Notes: generated by a model from the sequence alone, not told the origin. Numbered from the stretch's first letter, positions 10,726 to 23,576 are shown. The stretch is DNA of 64,000 bases from Nigrospora sphaerica (GCA_018287875.1 JAGVVL010000025.1:744001-808000), one strand, 5' to 3'. Translations and numbers: made by a program.

Positions 10726-12826
10726 TCATTTGGCCTTAGGACGGCCCTTGAAAGACTTCAACGGGTCAGCCCGGCGACCCACAATCTTCTTGCCTCTTCC
10801 CTTGAAGGACTTTTTGCGGCCTTTGCCGTCCTTGTTCTTCCGGAGGCCAAGACCGACGAACCCGATATCCTTCGGCGTAAGCGCCTTCTTACCATCCGCC
10901 GGCAGCATGTAGTCAGGAACATGCTTCAGGTGGCTCTGCGTCCGCGCCGCCCTCAACTCCGTGTCATGCCTCAAGTGCTGTAGCTCGGCGGGGTTCTCCT
11001 CGAAATGCCGCTTGAGTTTTTCGCTCTTGACAAGCTCGCTCTTCAACTCTCGTATCCGTGCCTCCCTGTCGATCGACGAGTTAGCTGCCATCCCATGGCC
11101 ATGTGGGCGCCGTCTGGCACCCGAGAGGATCTTCATCTGGGGGCGCATTGGCCAGGAGACAAGGAGGGCCTGGGCAAACCAATCCCCGCCGAGGGCTTCA
11201 CGTACCTGATGGCGACCTTGGTCACAGCTCTGAGCGCATCGTTCATTCGGTACCTGAACGCATCGAGAGACTTCTTGTCGAAGTGGTAGGGCTTAATCTC
11301 TTTGCCCTTCTTGGCCTGCTGCCTCATGATCTTGGCCAAAACTCTCTCGTCGTTCTCCGTCGACTCGATGCTGGTGGGCATATGCTTGCGGTACTGGTCC
11401 GAAGGAATGACAAATGATAATGCGATGCCGGATTGCCCCGCCCTGGCAGTCCGCCCAATGCGGTGCGTGTACGACTTGGAGGTCGTAGGGAGATCGAAGT
11501 TGATCACGCACGCCACGTTCTTGAAGTCGATCCCACGGCTCACTCCGTATTCCTTGTCGCGCTTGGCCGCCTTCCGCTTCTTCTTTGGCGGGGCAGTGCC
11601 ATCGTCCTCCTTGGATGTGGATGTAGGCTTCTGTGGTTGCTCTGAGCCACCGGCCACGTCGACAGCTTCGGCATCGCCCGGAGTGGTTTCCTCAGCACCT
11701 CCCAGGACTTCGTGCTCGTCAGACGCTAGCAGAATATCATAGACCCCTTGGCTGAACTGTTCCACCACGTGGACACGGCTATTCAGGGGCAGTTCCGAGT
11801 TGAGGACGACGCTCCTGGACGGGGTTAGTAAAATGTAGCCCTACAGTAGCGGCGTGAGACGTACCTGAGGCCAAATTGCTCCAAAAAGAGCTTTAGACGA
11901 TAGGTCCGGTCAATGTCGGCGACGAACACAATCGTCTTTCCCTTGATCAGCTGCAGCTTGAAGATGACGTAGATCATGAGAAATTTTTCGTCCTCGGCGC
12001 ATTTGACGTAGAATTGCTCGACGCCAGTGCCTTCGGCATCGGGCTCTACGAGATCAAGCACCACCGGATTCCGGCAAAATATTCCCTTGACCGTCTTCAC
12101 GTCATCGGTCAAGGTAGCCGAGACAAGCATAGTTTGCACGCCCTTGGGCAGAGCCGCGGCCACGCTCTGCAGGTCTTCGTCGTAGCCATAACTGGAAAGC
12201 AAGTCTGACTCGTCCAGGACCAAGTGTGTCAGGCCGTCGAGGGACAAGAAGGAGCTCTTGATGGCCTGAAGGGCGCGTGCCGGCGTCGCAACCACAATGT
12301 CGGGCTTGTTGGACAGGAGCGTCTTCTGCACGGCATCGGACAGCTTGTCGGACAGCTTGACCGCCTGTATATTCTTGCAAAACGTGGCGAAGAGCTCGAT
12401 GACCTTGGTGACCTGGTCCGCCAGTTCTCGGGTGGGCACAAGGATGATGGCGCTGGTGACAGCCTCGGACGATGTCTGGGGAGAAGTCAGCGGCAGGCCT
12501 CACGGGATTGCGAATGCCACGTATGGTGTGACAGGGCGGCTCCATACCTGCTTGCGCTTCAGGATGCTCTGCAAGATCGGCAGCAGGTAAGCGGAGGTCT
12601 TGCCCGAGCCCGTCTTGGCCTTTGCTAGCACATCACGACCGTCCAGGGCGGGGGGGATGGCCCTGCTCTGGACGAGGGTCGGCTTGGTCCAATTTTGGCT
12701 CGCAATGGCCTGCAGAAGGCGGGAGTCCAAGCCCAGATCGTTCCATGTCGACTCGTTCTCAGGCGCCGAATCGGACTTGCTCGGGGCAGGAGCCGGTTGG
12801 TCGTGCTCGTCCAACTTGCGCTTCAT
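10726..12826 (-). CDS. DBP9: ATP-dependent DEAD-box RNA helicase DBP9
   Basis: Nucleolar RNA helicase needed for 60S subunit assembly (27S pre-rRNA processing) in yeast. Four exons on the minus strand, 12548-12826, 11865-12475, 11206-11814 and 10726-11065, encode 612 aa; yeast Dbp9 is of similar size. Motifs in order: Q-motif region KPTLVQ, motif I AKTGSGKT, Ia PTRELA, II DESD ([18 protein letters not shown]), [25 protein letters not shown] 60-residue charged insertion with [11 protein letters not shown] (possible nuclear signal) precedes motif V, and a basic tail (KSFKGRGKK) ends the protein; both are typical of Dbp9. Splicing before [11 protein letters not shown] restores the conserved tail [18 protein letters not shown]. 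Motif II is DESD rather than DEAD, a variation also tolerated in this subfamily. Confidence 0.95.
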
Positions 12827-15800
12827 GGTGCCTGGACTTGGGGGAGTCGCAAGGTGTGCCGGGTCGCCGTCGCCGTCGCCGTCGCCGTCACCGAGGTCTG
12901 GCCGCGTACTTTTGGGATAGTGTCAGCGTGATGGAGGGGGAGGCGCCGCGGGGGGGGGGGTTCTGATGATGTTTGGCCGTCACGTCGCTCGTTTCGGGCT
13001 CACGCAGCAGCAGCAGCAGCAGCCCTGTGTCGCTGCCCACCCCAACCCAAACCAAAATTTTGGTCGTCCCCATCTTATCAGCTTATCGCTATCAACTCAG
13101 CTTTTCGCTAGTAGTTCGGCTTTTCGTTAGCAGCTCAGCTTTCTTGCTCGCAGCCTTTTTTGGCGCCTACGCTGTGATTGGCTGACGAGCCGCCTCAGCT
13201 GTCAGCCTCCCCGAGTGCGACCGAGCGAACGAACGATGCAGTCCATCTCGGTGTAACTCGTCGGCCGCGCAGCAAATGGGATGCCGGGCCAGACGCAGCT
13301 AGTATACGCCATAGACGCAGCTGCGTGATGCCGGCGCAGGGACGCTTCGGGACCAGCCATAAGCGTGGTCGTCAGCCATCGCGTGTACTCTAGTCCGGAG
13401 TTTGCCCACCGTCTTTACCCCTGGGCTCTCTGCCCCTTACCCCGTGGGACGGGCGGCTGGGAAGCTGGGATTACCTTCCACACCGCTGACCATCGCTGAC
13501 CGACAAAAGGCGCATAGCTCTGGGACATTCGTCATAGGCCTCTGCCGCGCTGAGTCGGACCCAGCAACTGTGCTTCCCCGTCCCAGAATGCCAAGGCGCA
13601 GGCCAATAAGCCCACGATAGTTGACCAAATAGGTAGATGGGAATTCCCCAGAGAGGCTTTTCCAGCTGATCAGCATCGACGTGGCCGCAGATCCTGGCGT
13701 CATCAAGGCCTGCCGCCCCCCCCCCCAGAGCGCCCGGGGGATGGGTTGGAAGGGGAGCGAGGAGCGAGAGGGAACGAGGCAATCGAGGCAAGCCGGGGCC
13801 AAGGGAGACAGAGAGGGTTCACGACTGGCACGCCTGGTCAGGGCGGCACGCTTGATAGGCGGGCGGAACAGAGGCACATCGCCGGCCGACCCGTCTTCAC
13901 GAGGACCCAGTATTCCATCGCTACGGAGTACGGGAAATTGGGCAGCCCACCCCATCCCACAGCATCCCCATCCTCTCCCCAGATTAGTGTCTAGCAGCCA
14001 GGTCATGCAGACTGATTCCCCCAGATACGCCGACCTGGCTGGAGGGAAAGCCAGGTGCCCGGGTGGCAGCAGAGGCCCACGAAGTGCTGCAAGCCGGAGA
14101 GATAGTCTGTGTCTTGGTCCAGCCTAACCAGGTCAAACCAAGCTCTCACGTCTCGTTGCTCTTGGCTCTTGGCGGGCGTGAAGATCGGTATTACTTTCAA
14201 AGAATTCTGTTTCGCCAGCTGGACGGCCCTGGGGGTTTGCGTTCCTAGGGGGCGCTCTGTGCCGCGAGGAAACTTTTGCTCTGTTTGAGCCAAGACGAGC
14301 CGGCTGGTACGCTGGACGACCGCCTCGCCCAGGAGTAATAAGCCCTGGCCGTCGGTCGCATTGTTCAACATTTGCTTGCCATGCGACAAGCTTTTTTGCC
14401 GTTCCTTTCCCTGTTCGGACCTGGCGGCCAGTCCACAGCGAGCCCCCATCAGGACCGAGGTTGCACAGCACTAGCCTGAAGTGCTTTTCCGTTTCATCTC
14501 CCAGGGGGGGCCAGAGGGCGGAGACCAACAGGCCGGCGAGCGTGTAACTGATATTGGCCTCGGCTGGCCGTGTCCGAGATACTGCCGTGGGGGTATCGCG
14601 CCCGCGATAGATGCGATAGAAGGCGCGCAGTATGAGTGATTTTGGACGGTAGCGGGTGCCACTCTCGGCGCAGGCCCCATTTATTCCTTCCTGGCCATCC
14701 CCGTCCGGAGGAAACTGGGCATTGATGAGACGGGTCCAGTCAGAGCGCAAATACGCCCGCCACTCGCCTCCCCTTTGCCCCGGGCTGCTGGCCCCATCGG
14801 CTCTGCTGCCTCTGGCTGGCTGGGCAGGCCGGCCGGACGTGGACCTGACTGGCCGCACTGGGGCTGACTGACTGACTGGCAGGTCGGCCTTCCCAGCGTC
14901 GTGTCTGCGGTGGATGTGGGTGCGGACTGTGCAGATGGGAGGTGTGGCCCCCGTCTCCCCGGCCGCCCCTCGGCCCAACAGTCCGCCTCTCTTTTTCCCT
15001 TTTCCCCTTGAACCCTTGAGGCTTTTTTTAATCCCTCGCTGCGCGATTCGGCCTCCGAATACCGGTTAGATCGGAATTGCGTACTGAGGGCCCCGCACCC
15101 CTGCTTATATCCATCCCCAAGTGGCACCAAGTGCCTGGGGCAGCCGGGTGGGGCCTTGGCAGCCCTTCTTGGCCGGCGAAGCTTCCCTCGCATGCCTCGC
15201 ATGCCTCGCATGCCCTCCTGCCCTCGCTGCTGCCTCTCTCGCTCGTTCGCGTTGATCGGGGCCGCTAGTCCGTCCAGTAGCAAAACTGTGCTGGCTCCGG
15301 CTGCTCCGCCGTCGTTCCTACCCAGCACCCGCTAGGAGCCCCAAGTCATGTTCCGCGCCCCTCTCGGCTAAGATGAGAGATATTGAGGCTGGGACTGCCC
15401 GAAGAGGAAAGGTACGAGTCATTTCGCGCCTTCGGTCGCTTCTCCTGGCCTGGTCCCGTCTCCCCTTGCCTCCCTTCCGCGCTCGCGTTGCGCGACTGCT
15501 GACGACTTCCGGCTTTCCATGGTTTATCGTGTCTATTTCGAGACCCCCAGGCCGATCGCGCTGCAGAGCGCGCCCGTAGGTACATGCCGAACTTGTTCCA
15601 GGGCCTCGTCCGGGCTTTTGCCCAGGGCTCGTCATGCTTTAGCCATGCCCGGCCAGGCTGGCCTAGCGTCGGTGGTTTTTTGGGGGGAGGGTAAAGGCCA
15701 GGCCGGCCCTGCGCGGCGTGAGGCGTTCCCGGCTTCACTGGCCGCACTGGCGATACGGCTTGGCAAACCGAGTTGTTTCTTCCTCGCACGAAGATCGTGT

Positions 15801-16704
15801 TTCCGAACCCCAGGCCGCATCAAACATGGAACACCACGCCGCCATGGGTCCGCGGCGCCTTCACGCGCCGGCGGCAGCGTTTTCTCCCTTTGCGTGGCGG
15901 TCGCGGCGGTCACGTGGCCGTCACCGAGCCGCCAGCGAGGCATTCGTTTCACGATGCAGGTCGCACTGAAACCCCCAGCCGGGATAGGGGATCTCCCGGC
16001 CAAGTAGGTACGACGTAGCAACTCAGACCCTGAGGTTACTTCGCCCGCTCCTCATTCGTCGGTAATAATGAGGCATTTTCAGATGGGTGTGCAATTCCCG
16101 TCCAGAGCCGTTGTCTCTCCAACGTCTCTTGGCGTGGAGCGCAGCTGGGTCCCTATCGAGGGTAGCCCGAACAGGCTACGCGAAACCGATCAACGCTACA
16201 TTGCTGTTCCCTGCGTGTCAGAGCCACCCTGGACCGTGGTACCTGGCCGCCCTGCTTGACCCTGTTCCTGATAGGCCAGCCCGTCCAATATCCCACACAT
16301 CGTCATTGTAGCCGGCGGGCTGTCCCCATACTTCGGTGTCGACGTCTGGAGGCTGGCTTGGCCGAAGCTGCCACTTCACCTGAACGTCGTCCTAAAAAGT
16401 GCTCAAATCACATGTGGAGCCGGCCCGTAGCAGCTACGGTCCCCTCGCTAGGGTGCCCCGAGGCGGAAAAAGCCAAGAAAGTGTGGCGATTGCTCCGGCT
16501 TTTGCCTCTATCCACTGTCGGCACCATGGAAGCCGCGAACCTATAAGTATTGGCGTCCTCGGCCGCCTCAATAACTTATTCTTTTTTCTCTCCTACGCCT
16601 CTACCCTCTCGCATATTCACCACTGCGGTTACGGTTTTGGCATCGTTGTTCCATCACCCTCTCTACTCTAATTTTGAACAGGCTGGCCTGTTGCGCGCCT
16701 CGCC
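12827..16704. other. 3.9 kb gap: DBP9 and H+-ATPase promoters, low-complexity repeats
   Basis: Divergent intergenic region between DBP9 (minus) and the H+-ATPase (plus). No convincing gene: the long frames at 13.4-16.0 kb are arginine/proline/glycine-rich and lack domains. It contains a GTCGCC array (12863-12892), 11 G at 12950-12960, six CAG units (13005-13022), a 19-bp repeat (13078-13154), 11 C at 13716-13726 and three 9-bp CCTCGCATG units (15186-15212). Just before the ATPase are a CCAAT box at 16285-16289, a CTATAAGTA element near 16540 and a pyrimidine-rich leader. Confidence 0.6.
13078..13154 (+). repeat. 19-bp minisatellite, four imperfect copies
   Basis: Four head-to-tail copies start at 13078, 13097, 13116 and 13135. 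The consensus is TCAGCTTTTCGCTAGCAGC; the copies differ by a few substitutions and the last carries one extra base. It lies about 250 bp upstream of the DBP9 start codon. Confidence 0.75.
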
Positions 16705-19700
16705 ATGGCTCCCAATCTGAAAAAGATCAAGGCCATGGGCTCCAAGGGGGGGAAACCCTCTGAGGACCCCGAGAACCAAGAATCCGGCAGCTTCCTCAGC
16801 GAAAACCAACGGAACAACGACGCCCGACCCACCGCTGCCGCCGGCCAAGACGAGAACCCCTACATGGACGAGTACAAGGGGTGAGTCTTTCCCCGGAGTC
16901 CTTAGTACGGGGAAACCGTCGAGTGCTAACCCCCATCCTCTAGCCTCGTCCGCTTCGTCGACAACTACCGGGACCCCCACGAGGGTGAAGGCGAGGAGGA
17001 GTTCGATGAGCAGACCGAGAAGCGCCCTTGGTGGGCCTTCTGGAAGGGCGGCAAGGCCGGCTACGCCTCCGCCTCCAAGAGCGACTTCGCCACGCCCACC
17101 GACTGGGTCAAGACCGACATGAAGCAGGGTCTCAGCAGCCTCGAGGTTGAGCGCCGCCGCAAGCAGTCCGGCTGGAACGAGCTCACTGCCGAGAAGGAGA
17201 ACATGCTTCTCAAGTTCATTGGTTTCTTCCAGGGTCCCGTCCTCTATGGTAAGCCCGCTCCCCGCCTCCGGCCCGCGCCGTCGCCCCGGACAGCACACTA
17301 ACGCGTCCCCGTAGTCATGGAGATTGCCTTCGTCCTCGCCCTCGGTCTTCAGGATTGGCTCGATGCCGGTATCATTGCCGGTATCCTGCTGCTCAACGCC
17401 ATTGTCGGTTGGTACCAGGAGAAGCAGGCTGCCGATGTCGTCGCCAGCTTGAAGGGTGACATCGCCATGAAGGCCACCGTCATCCGCGACGGCCAGGCCA
17501 GCGAGATCCGTGCCCGTGAGCTTGTCCCCGGTGATATCATCGTCATCGAGGAGGGCCACGTTGTCCCTGCCGATGCCCGCCTGATCTGCGAGTTTGACGA
17601 CCCCAACGGCTACGCCAAGTACGAGGCCGAGATGAACGCTCAGGCTATGACTTCCGAGCCCAACAAGGAGAAGATGGACGAGGACGGAGAGGAAGGTGGC
17701 AACCACGTCGGCCACGCCCTCCTCGCCATTGACCAGTCTGCCATCACCGGTGAATCCCTGGCTGTTGACAAGTACATGACCGACATCGTCTACTACACCA
17801 CTGGTTGCAAGCGCGGCAAGGCCTACGCCGTCGTCACCTCCGGTGCCCAGGCTTCCTTCGTCGGAAAGACTGCCTCGCTGGTTCAGGGTGCCAACGACTC
17901 CGGTCACTTCAAGGCTATCATGAACTCGATCGGTTCTTCCCTGCTCGTTCTCGTCGTCTTCTGGATTCTGGTTGCCTGGATTGGCGGCTTCTACCGCGAT
18001 CTCCGCATTGCCCTGCCCGCCGAGAGCTCCATCAACCTGCTCCACTACGCCCTGATTCTGCTCATCATCGGTGTCCCGGTCGGTCTGCCTGTCGTTACCA
18101 CCACCACCCTCGCCGTTGGTGCCGCCTACCTGGCTGAGGAGAAGGCCATTGTCCAGAAGCTCACCGCCATCGAGTCGCTTGCTGGTGTCGATGTCCTCTG
18201 CTCTGACAAGACCGGTACCCTGACCGCCAACCAGCTGTCCGTTCGCGAGCCTTTCGTCATGGAGGGTGTCGATGTCAACTGGATGATGGCCGTTGCCGCC
18301 CTTGCCTCGTCGCACAACCTCAAGGCCCTCGACCCCATTGACAAGATCACCATTCTCACCCTGAAGCGCTACCCCAAGGCCAAGGACATGCTCAGCGAGG
18401 GCTGGACCACCGAGAAGTTCACTCCTTTCGACCCCGTCTCCAAGCGCATCACTGCCGTCTGCCGCCACCAGGGTGTCAAGTACACTTGCGCCAAGGGTGC
18501 CCCCAAGGCTGTCCTCGCACTCACCGACTGCACTGAGGAGCAGGCCGCCATGTTCCGTGAGAAGGCTACCGACTTCGCCCGCCGTGGTTTCCGCTCGCTC
18601 GCTGTCGCTGTCCAAGAGGAGGATGGTCCCTGGGAGATGCTCGGCATGCTGTCCCTGTTCGACCCTCCCCGTAGCGACACTGCCCAGACCATCGCTGAGG
18701 CCCAGGCCCTTGGTCTCCAGGTCAAGATGCTTACTGGTGACGCCATTGCCATCGCTAAGGAGACCTGCCGCATGCTTGCTCTTGGTACCAAGGTCTACAA
18801 CTCCGACAAGCTGCTCCACTCTTCCATGCCCGGTACTTCGGTCCACGATCTTTGCGAGCGTGCCGACGGTTTCGCTGAGGTCTTCCCCGAGCACAAGTAC
18901 CAGGTCGTCGAGATGTTGCAGCAGCGTGGTCACCTTACTGCCATGACTGGTGACGGTGTCAACGACGCTCCCTCCCTGAAGAAGTCCGACTGTGGTATTG
19001 CTGTTGAGGGTTCGACCGAGGCCGCCCAGGCCGCCGCCGATATCGTCTTCCTTGCCCCCGGTCTCAGCACCATCGTCTCGGCCATCAAGATCTCCCGCCA
19101 GATTTTCCAGCGCATGAAGGCCTACATCCAGTACCGTATCGCTCTCTGCCTGCATCTCGAGATTTACCTGGTCTCCACCATGGTCATCATCAACGAGACC
19201 ATCCGTGCCGATCTCATCGTCTTCATCGCCCTGTTCGCCGATCTTGCCACCATTGCCGTTGCCTACGATAACGCCCACTTCGAGAAGCGCCCCGTTGAGT
19301 GGCAGCTGCCCAAGATCTGGATCATCTCTGTCGTCCTCGGTGGCCTGCTCGCCATTGGTACCTGGATCCTGCGTGGCACCCTGTACCTCCCCACTGGTGG
19401 TCTCATCCAGAACTACGGTGGTATCCAGGAGATCATCTTCCTCCAGGTCGCTCTTACTGAGAACTGGCTGATCTTCGTCACCCGTGGCTTCGAGACCTAC
19501 CCCTCTTGGCAGCTGGTCGGCGCCATCTTCGGTGTCGATATCCTCGCCTCGCTCTTTGCCGGTTTCGGCTGGTTCGCTGGTGAGGGTCTGGAGACCGCCC
19601 CCTCGACCAACCCCAAGCTCCGCGCCGACGGCCACGTTGATATCGTCACCATTGTCGTTATCTGGCTGTACTCGCTGGCTGTCGTCATCGTCATTGGCAT

Positions 19701-19887
19701 CGTCTACTATCTGATGACCAACTGGAAGCGCCTTGACGAGCTCGGCCGCAAGAAGCGCTCCGTCCAGGACACCCTGATGGAGAACATCCTGACTCACCTG
19801 AGCAAGGTGGCCGTCGAGCACGAGCGCGACGAGCGTGGTCAGCGCTTCTACATCACCCAGAAGGCCGTCGTTGAGGAGGAGGATTAA
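16705..19887 (+). CDS. Plasma-membrane proton-pumping P-type ATPase (PMA family, divergent isoform)
   Basis: P3A ATPase that expels H+ across the plasma membrane and powers nutrient uptake. Exons 16705-16880, 16944-17248 and 17315-19887 encode 1017 aa. Seen: phosphorylation motif CSDKTGTLT with D458, LTGDA, the hinge MTGDGVNDAPSL, DQSAITGES in the actuator domain, and about ten membrane segments including PVGLPVVTTTTLAVGAA. It is nearly 100 aa longer than the classical fungal Pma1 (about 920 aa). The extra length lies in a hydrophilic N terminus with RPWWAFWKGG and in a roughly 40-residue insert (about 256-295) just before DQSAITGES. These traits fit the second, PMA2-like isoform of filamentous fungi rather than the housekeeping Pma1. 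Codon choice is strongly C-ending, suggesting good expression. No autoinhibitory-tail assignment is made. Confidence 0.94.
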
Positions 19888-20050
19888 ACGGGGACGCTAA
19901 TAAGGATAGCTCGCCCGCCCGGATACGGCGTCGGAAAGGGTTTTTCATTTTCTTCATCATAACGTGTTATTTGATACCATAACCAATAACTGTCACTACG
20001 GGAACGACCGTACATAATTAAAATAAATATTCTACATGTTCATCCACTTG

Positions 20051-20165
20051 CCTTGACTCGCTCGTGCTTTGTTTCATTTGTGGCCCTCGAGCTTCTATCT
20101 CCTGGCCATCTATCTACACTCGCCTTGACTCGCCTGCACTTTGCCTCCACAATTCCGAGCTTCTA
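20051..20165 (+). repeat. Imperfect direct duplication downstream of the H+-ATPase
   Basis: Copies at 20051-20099 and 20123-20165 both begin CCTTGACTCGC, share TGCACTTTG/TGCTTTG-like centres and end in CGAGCTTCTAT. They lie within 280 bp of the ATPase stop, likely in or just past its 3' UTR. Confidence 0.55.
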
Positions 20166-23100
20166 TGCTCTGCTTGCTTTCCGTCACACTTACAGCAACG
20201 TAGAACTTGAGAGTAGCATCCCCATGTTGCTCCCTCTTGTGACTAGAACGAGAAGGCCCTCGTGCTTTCACTCCTTGAGGCTTCACTACAGAATCCTTTC
20301 GCAACGTATGCCAGATGAACGACAATCTGCGCGGCCCGCGCCGATTTGTGCATGTTGGCGTCCACATTGCCAGTCTGCGCGATGTTTGTTATCTATTTTG
20401 CGTCCATACTGTGGGCTATCGAGCCTCATAGCCTTCTCCCATAGGACCGCTGTGTACGCGCCCAGCTGCAAGTAAATATATTGGGTGACTCCCATCTCTC
20501 TGCTCGTCCTTTCAACTCTTGCCCTGGGATGCGGCATCTTCTTTTTCGAATTCGTATCCGTGACTTGTGCCGCGATCTTAACAGTTCGTGGCTCACTCGG
20601 GGTCCTCTCAGTACATCGGTCCCGGTTCCCTATTCTACGTCCGCCTCGATTCAGAGCCCGAATCGGCTTACAAGCTGAGTGCCCGTTTCGAGTCGATCGA
20701 AAGCGGGCAGTGGTTGTGCCACTTTCCACCTGCACAATGAGTCACTTTACCCAGTCCCCTCAGTCGGTTCACAGCGATGTCCTCGTTTCTCCTGCAACTG
20801 GTGCTCCGGGCATTCAACCCCCACTGAGCTACCCAATCTGAGGGAACCCGCGAAGTTTTGCAATGAAGTGTGCACCACAATGCTGATAGAATAGCACCGT
20901 CAGCATCCCCGAACCCTTTCGGTGCTGGCAGTCAAGCTTTTGTTCAGTCGGTTGTGCTTTCCCCAGGCGTGTACGGGTATGTAGCCGCCGTAGCAGAGCA
21001 TGAGGAGGCTGGAGCCAGCCCTCCCTTGTCGCGAGAAGACGCCATGTCAGCCCTATCTTTCCGCTCAAGTCTGCACTTTGCCTGATCTATTATAACTCGG
21101 TCTACACCCATGTCGTGCTAGCTACCGGCATGACATCAGTATTTACGGTACCACGGCAAAGGAACAGGATAAAAAGGCCGCAGGAAGCGAGCAGGTTCGG
21201 CCGGGACTACCGAGACTGGCAGGCGATGGTACGTTCGACGGGCGACGGGTTGGGGAAGAAGAGCTCGCTGTGGACTAGGCCCCCCTCAGTGAGTACCGAA
21301 GAACCTTGGAAGTGTACTGGGATTACGATTGTGGATACGAAGATTTGCATCTTGGCAATGGACATGACGGGATCACAAAGGCACTTGCGCATCGCGGATG
21401 GCGGAGGGAGAGAAGCTGAAGGGCCTTTCGCGCGAGACGAACATCATGTACGTGCTCCGTACGGAGCGGCGCATGATTAGCACCTGAGCGATTTGCGGGT
21501 GGCTGGGGAAGTGCCAAGGCTGGCATGCAGCTTCCTCATGTTGTGCGCCGCGTCGAGCCAGCCACTGAGGGTTGTGCGCGTGTCTCGGGGGCCAGCGAGA
21601 CGACGGGGGGGGGTTATACACAGTGGTGTGTAGGGTGTACAGTAGCGTGTAGTGTTTGGCCAGTCCAGCACTCGGTGGGCAGCAAAGGCAGACGGTTGGG
21701 CAGGCGCTTTACTTCCAAGGGCCAGCGTGATGATGGGAAGTGGACTCGCGATGGTTACGAGTGGTCATTCTGGGTGGGAAAAAGGGACGGGCCTGACGGG
21801 TACCAATCACGATCCGATAGGCGGATGTGGGTTACGTGCATTAGCCTGCATCAGAAAGCAGCTTTGTGGGACTGTTGTTGTTCGAGGAAAACCCGTGATA
21901 CGCATTCCTATCTCTGTCTCTCTCTCTCTCCTAGCGACGACGGGAAAAGCAGGGCTCTCGAAAGAGACCGTCATACATTGCCGTACTTGAGAAACCGCCC
22001 AGGAGAGGGGGAAAGGGGGGGAGAGATAGGCACCCGGGGGATGCGCGAAGCCGTGACGCGTGGTCGCGCGCGACCAGGACATGAGAGAGAGAGAGATCGC
22101 TAGATGGCCTGGCCATCAAAGCCCACTCGTTGTTAGTTCGCTACTACCCAAGACGAGACCCAGTTTGGAATGGATACCACAATATGTCGCCGAATTTGGG
22201 TTCCCCATCCAGGAGCCAGCCCATGCACGGAGAGAACAGGGGGGAGGGGGGCTGCCAGGCACAATGACAGGGCTATTCGTACTTAACATTGATACTAGGA
22301 GGTATGAAACTTAATACCTGCACAGTCGGGTAGCACCTAGTTAATAAGTGGAAGGTAAAGAGCCCGTGTAAGCAAGCAGATCGCCCTCTCGTCCTGGGGG
22401 GGGACTCGGTAAATGGCCCTGCCGGCCCTCGCCAGCGTCCATGGAAGCAGGTCGAGGCTGGCCTAGTCGCTCTAGCGGCAGGCCATCGCTCAGAAAGGGA
22501 TGGACGGTCAGGCCCTACGGCCGTCGCCAGGACATGCTATCGGCAGCTAAGATGTATGTACCTAGGGAAGTTATGTAGGAATACAGCGATCTGGCAATGG
22601 CGTCTCCGTTTCACACGTCGCAAACCTTGGGTCGGCATCGCATCTCACGAGCCGCTTGTTGGCCTAGCAACAATGTGCGGGCGCCAGCGTGATGACTGTG
22701 CTAATCCGACGGACCCGCCGTCCTCGCGACCTGGTTGGGCCGCGTTGGGAAACTAGTAGGTCCAATTCAGGTGCAGCCGCTCAGGTTTTGGCCCACGGAA
22801 TAGGGGCGCAGAAAAGGGCGGCTGCCGCTGCGCCAAAAAACAGGCCGACCCCCCCTTCCTCCCCTTCGCGGCTCTCGCCTGTCCACTGCCCGGCCTAGAG
22901 ACCGCCCGGGATGGATGAGGGCCTATATAGAAATGGGGCAGACCGTACGCCCGAGTCTGGTTGCACTGCCGACTTCCTCGCAAGGCCACGGGCAAGTAGC
23001 CGGAGGGATTGGACAGGAAGAAATCAAACGCCTCTCTGCCCCTGGGCCTGTGCCGAGGCCAAGGGCTCCACCCAAAACGGCTAGACACCGTCAGGGCGCC

Positions 23101-23561
23101 TGCAACCAGGTGGCGTGGGGTAAAAGCATGGAGTCGAAGCTCAGCTTCATTCAATCAATTGTTTACGTCCCTCAGTGAGCAAACAGTGTCAGCCCAAGTA
23201 TACCTGACGGCAACCCTCCGCCCATCCTCCCTCCTCAACTTTCCGCGCGCCAACCTTCCTGGGTATAACGATTTGGTTTCGGCATCGGTATAGTTGTCCG
23301 TCGGCCTCTTCCGTACTTAGCTAGGCCTTCCTCCCCACTCCCATCGTCTTTCGAGTCGCGTCATCGTCGTCGCATCTCGTCGGGCAGAATCAAACCAATC
23401 TCACCGCCAACACGGCGTCGCTCCCGCCCGACGCTTCGCAAAGCGCGAAGCCACACCACAACCTCCCCCCCCCTCCAACCTAGTCCACGCTGGCCTGCCT
23501 GCCCGCCGCTGTCGCCGCATCCGCATCCACATCCGCCTTCGCGTGTGTTTGCCCGGCAGAC

Positions 23562-23576
23562 ATGATTCATGAATAA
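23562..23576 (+). promoter_or_regulatory. Four-codon upstream ORF overlapping a possible BUD4 start
   Basis: ATG ATT CAT GAA TAA is the first ATG after 431 ATG-free bases. It overlaps an in-frame BUD4 ATG at 23569 and ends 8 bases before the better-context ATG at 23584 (AGAGATGG). Confidence 0.5.

Noticed and set aside
14133..15328. Two overlapping minus-strand frames (281 and 215 codons)
   Set aside because: Both are low-information Arg/Pro/Ser/Gly translations that overlap in different phases; no splice chain links them to a protein family.
16663..19821. 1052-codon open frame antisense to the H+-ATPase
   Set aside because: It spans all ATPase exons and both introns without a stop, but this follows from the strong C/G-ending codon bias of the sense gene. 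The translation is a low-complexity Leu/Gly/Asp/Val series without any domain.
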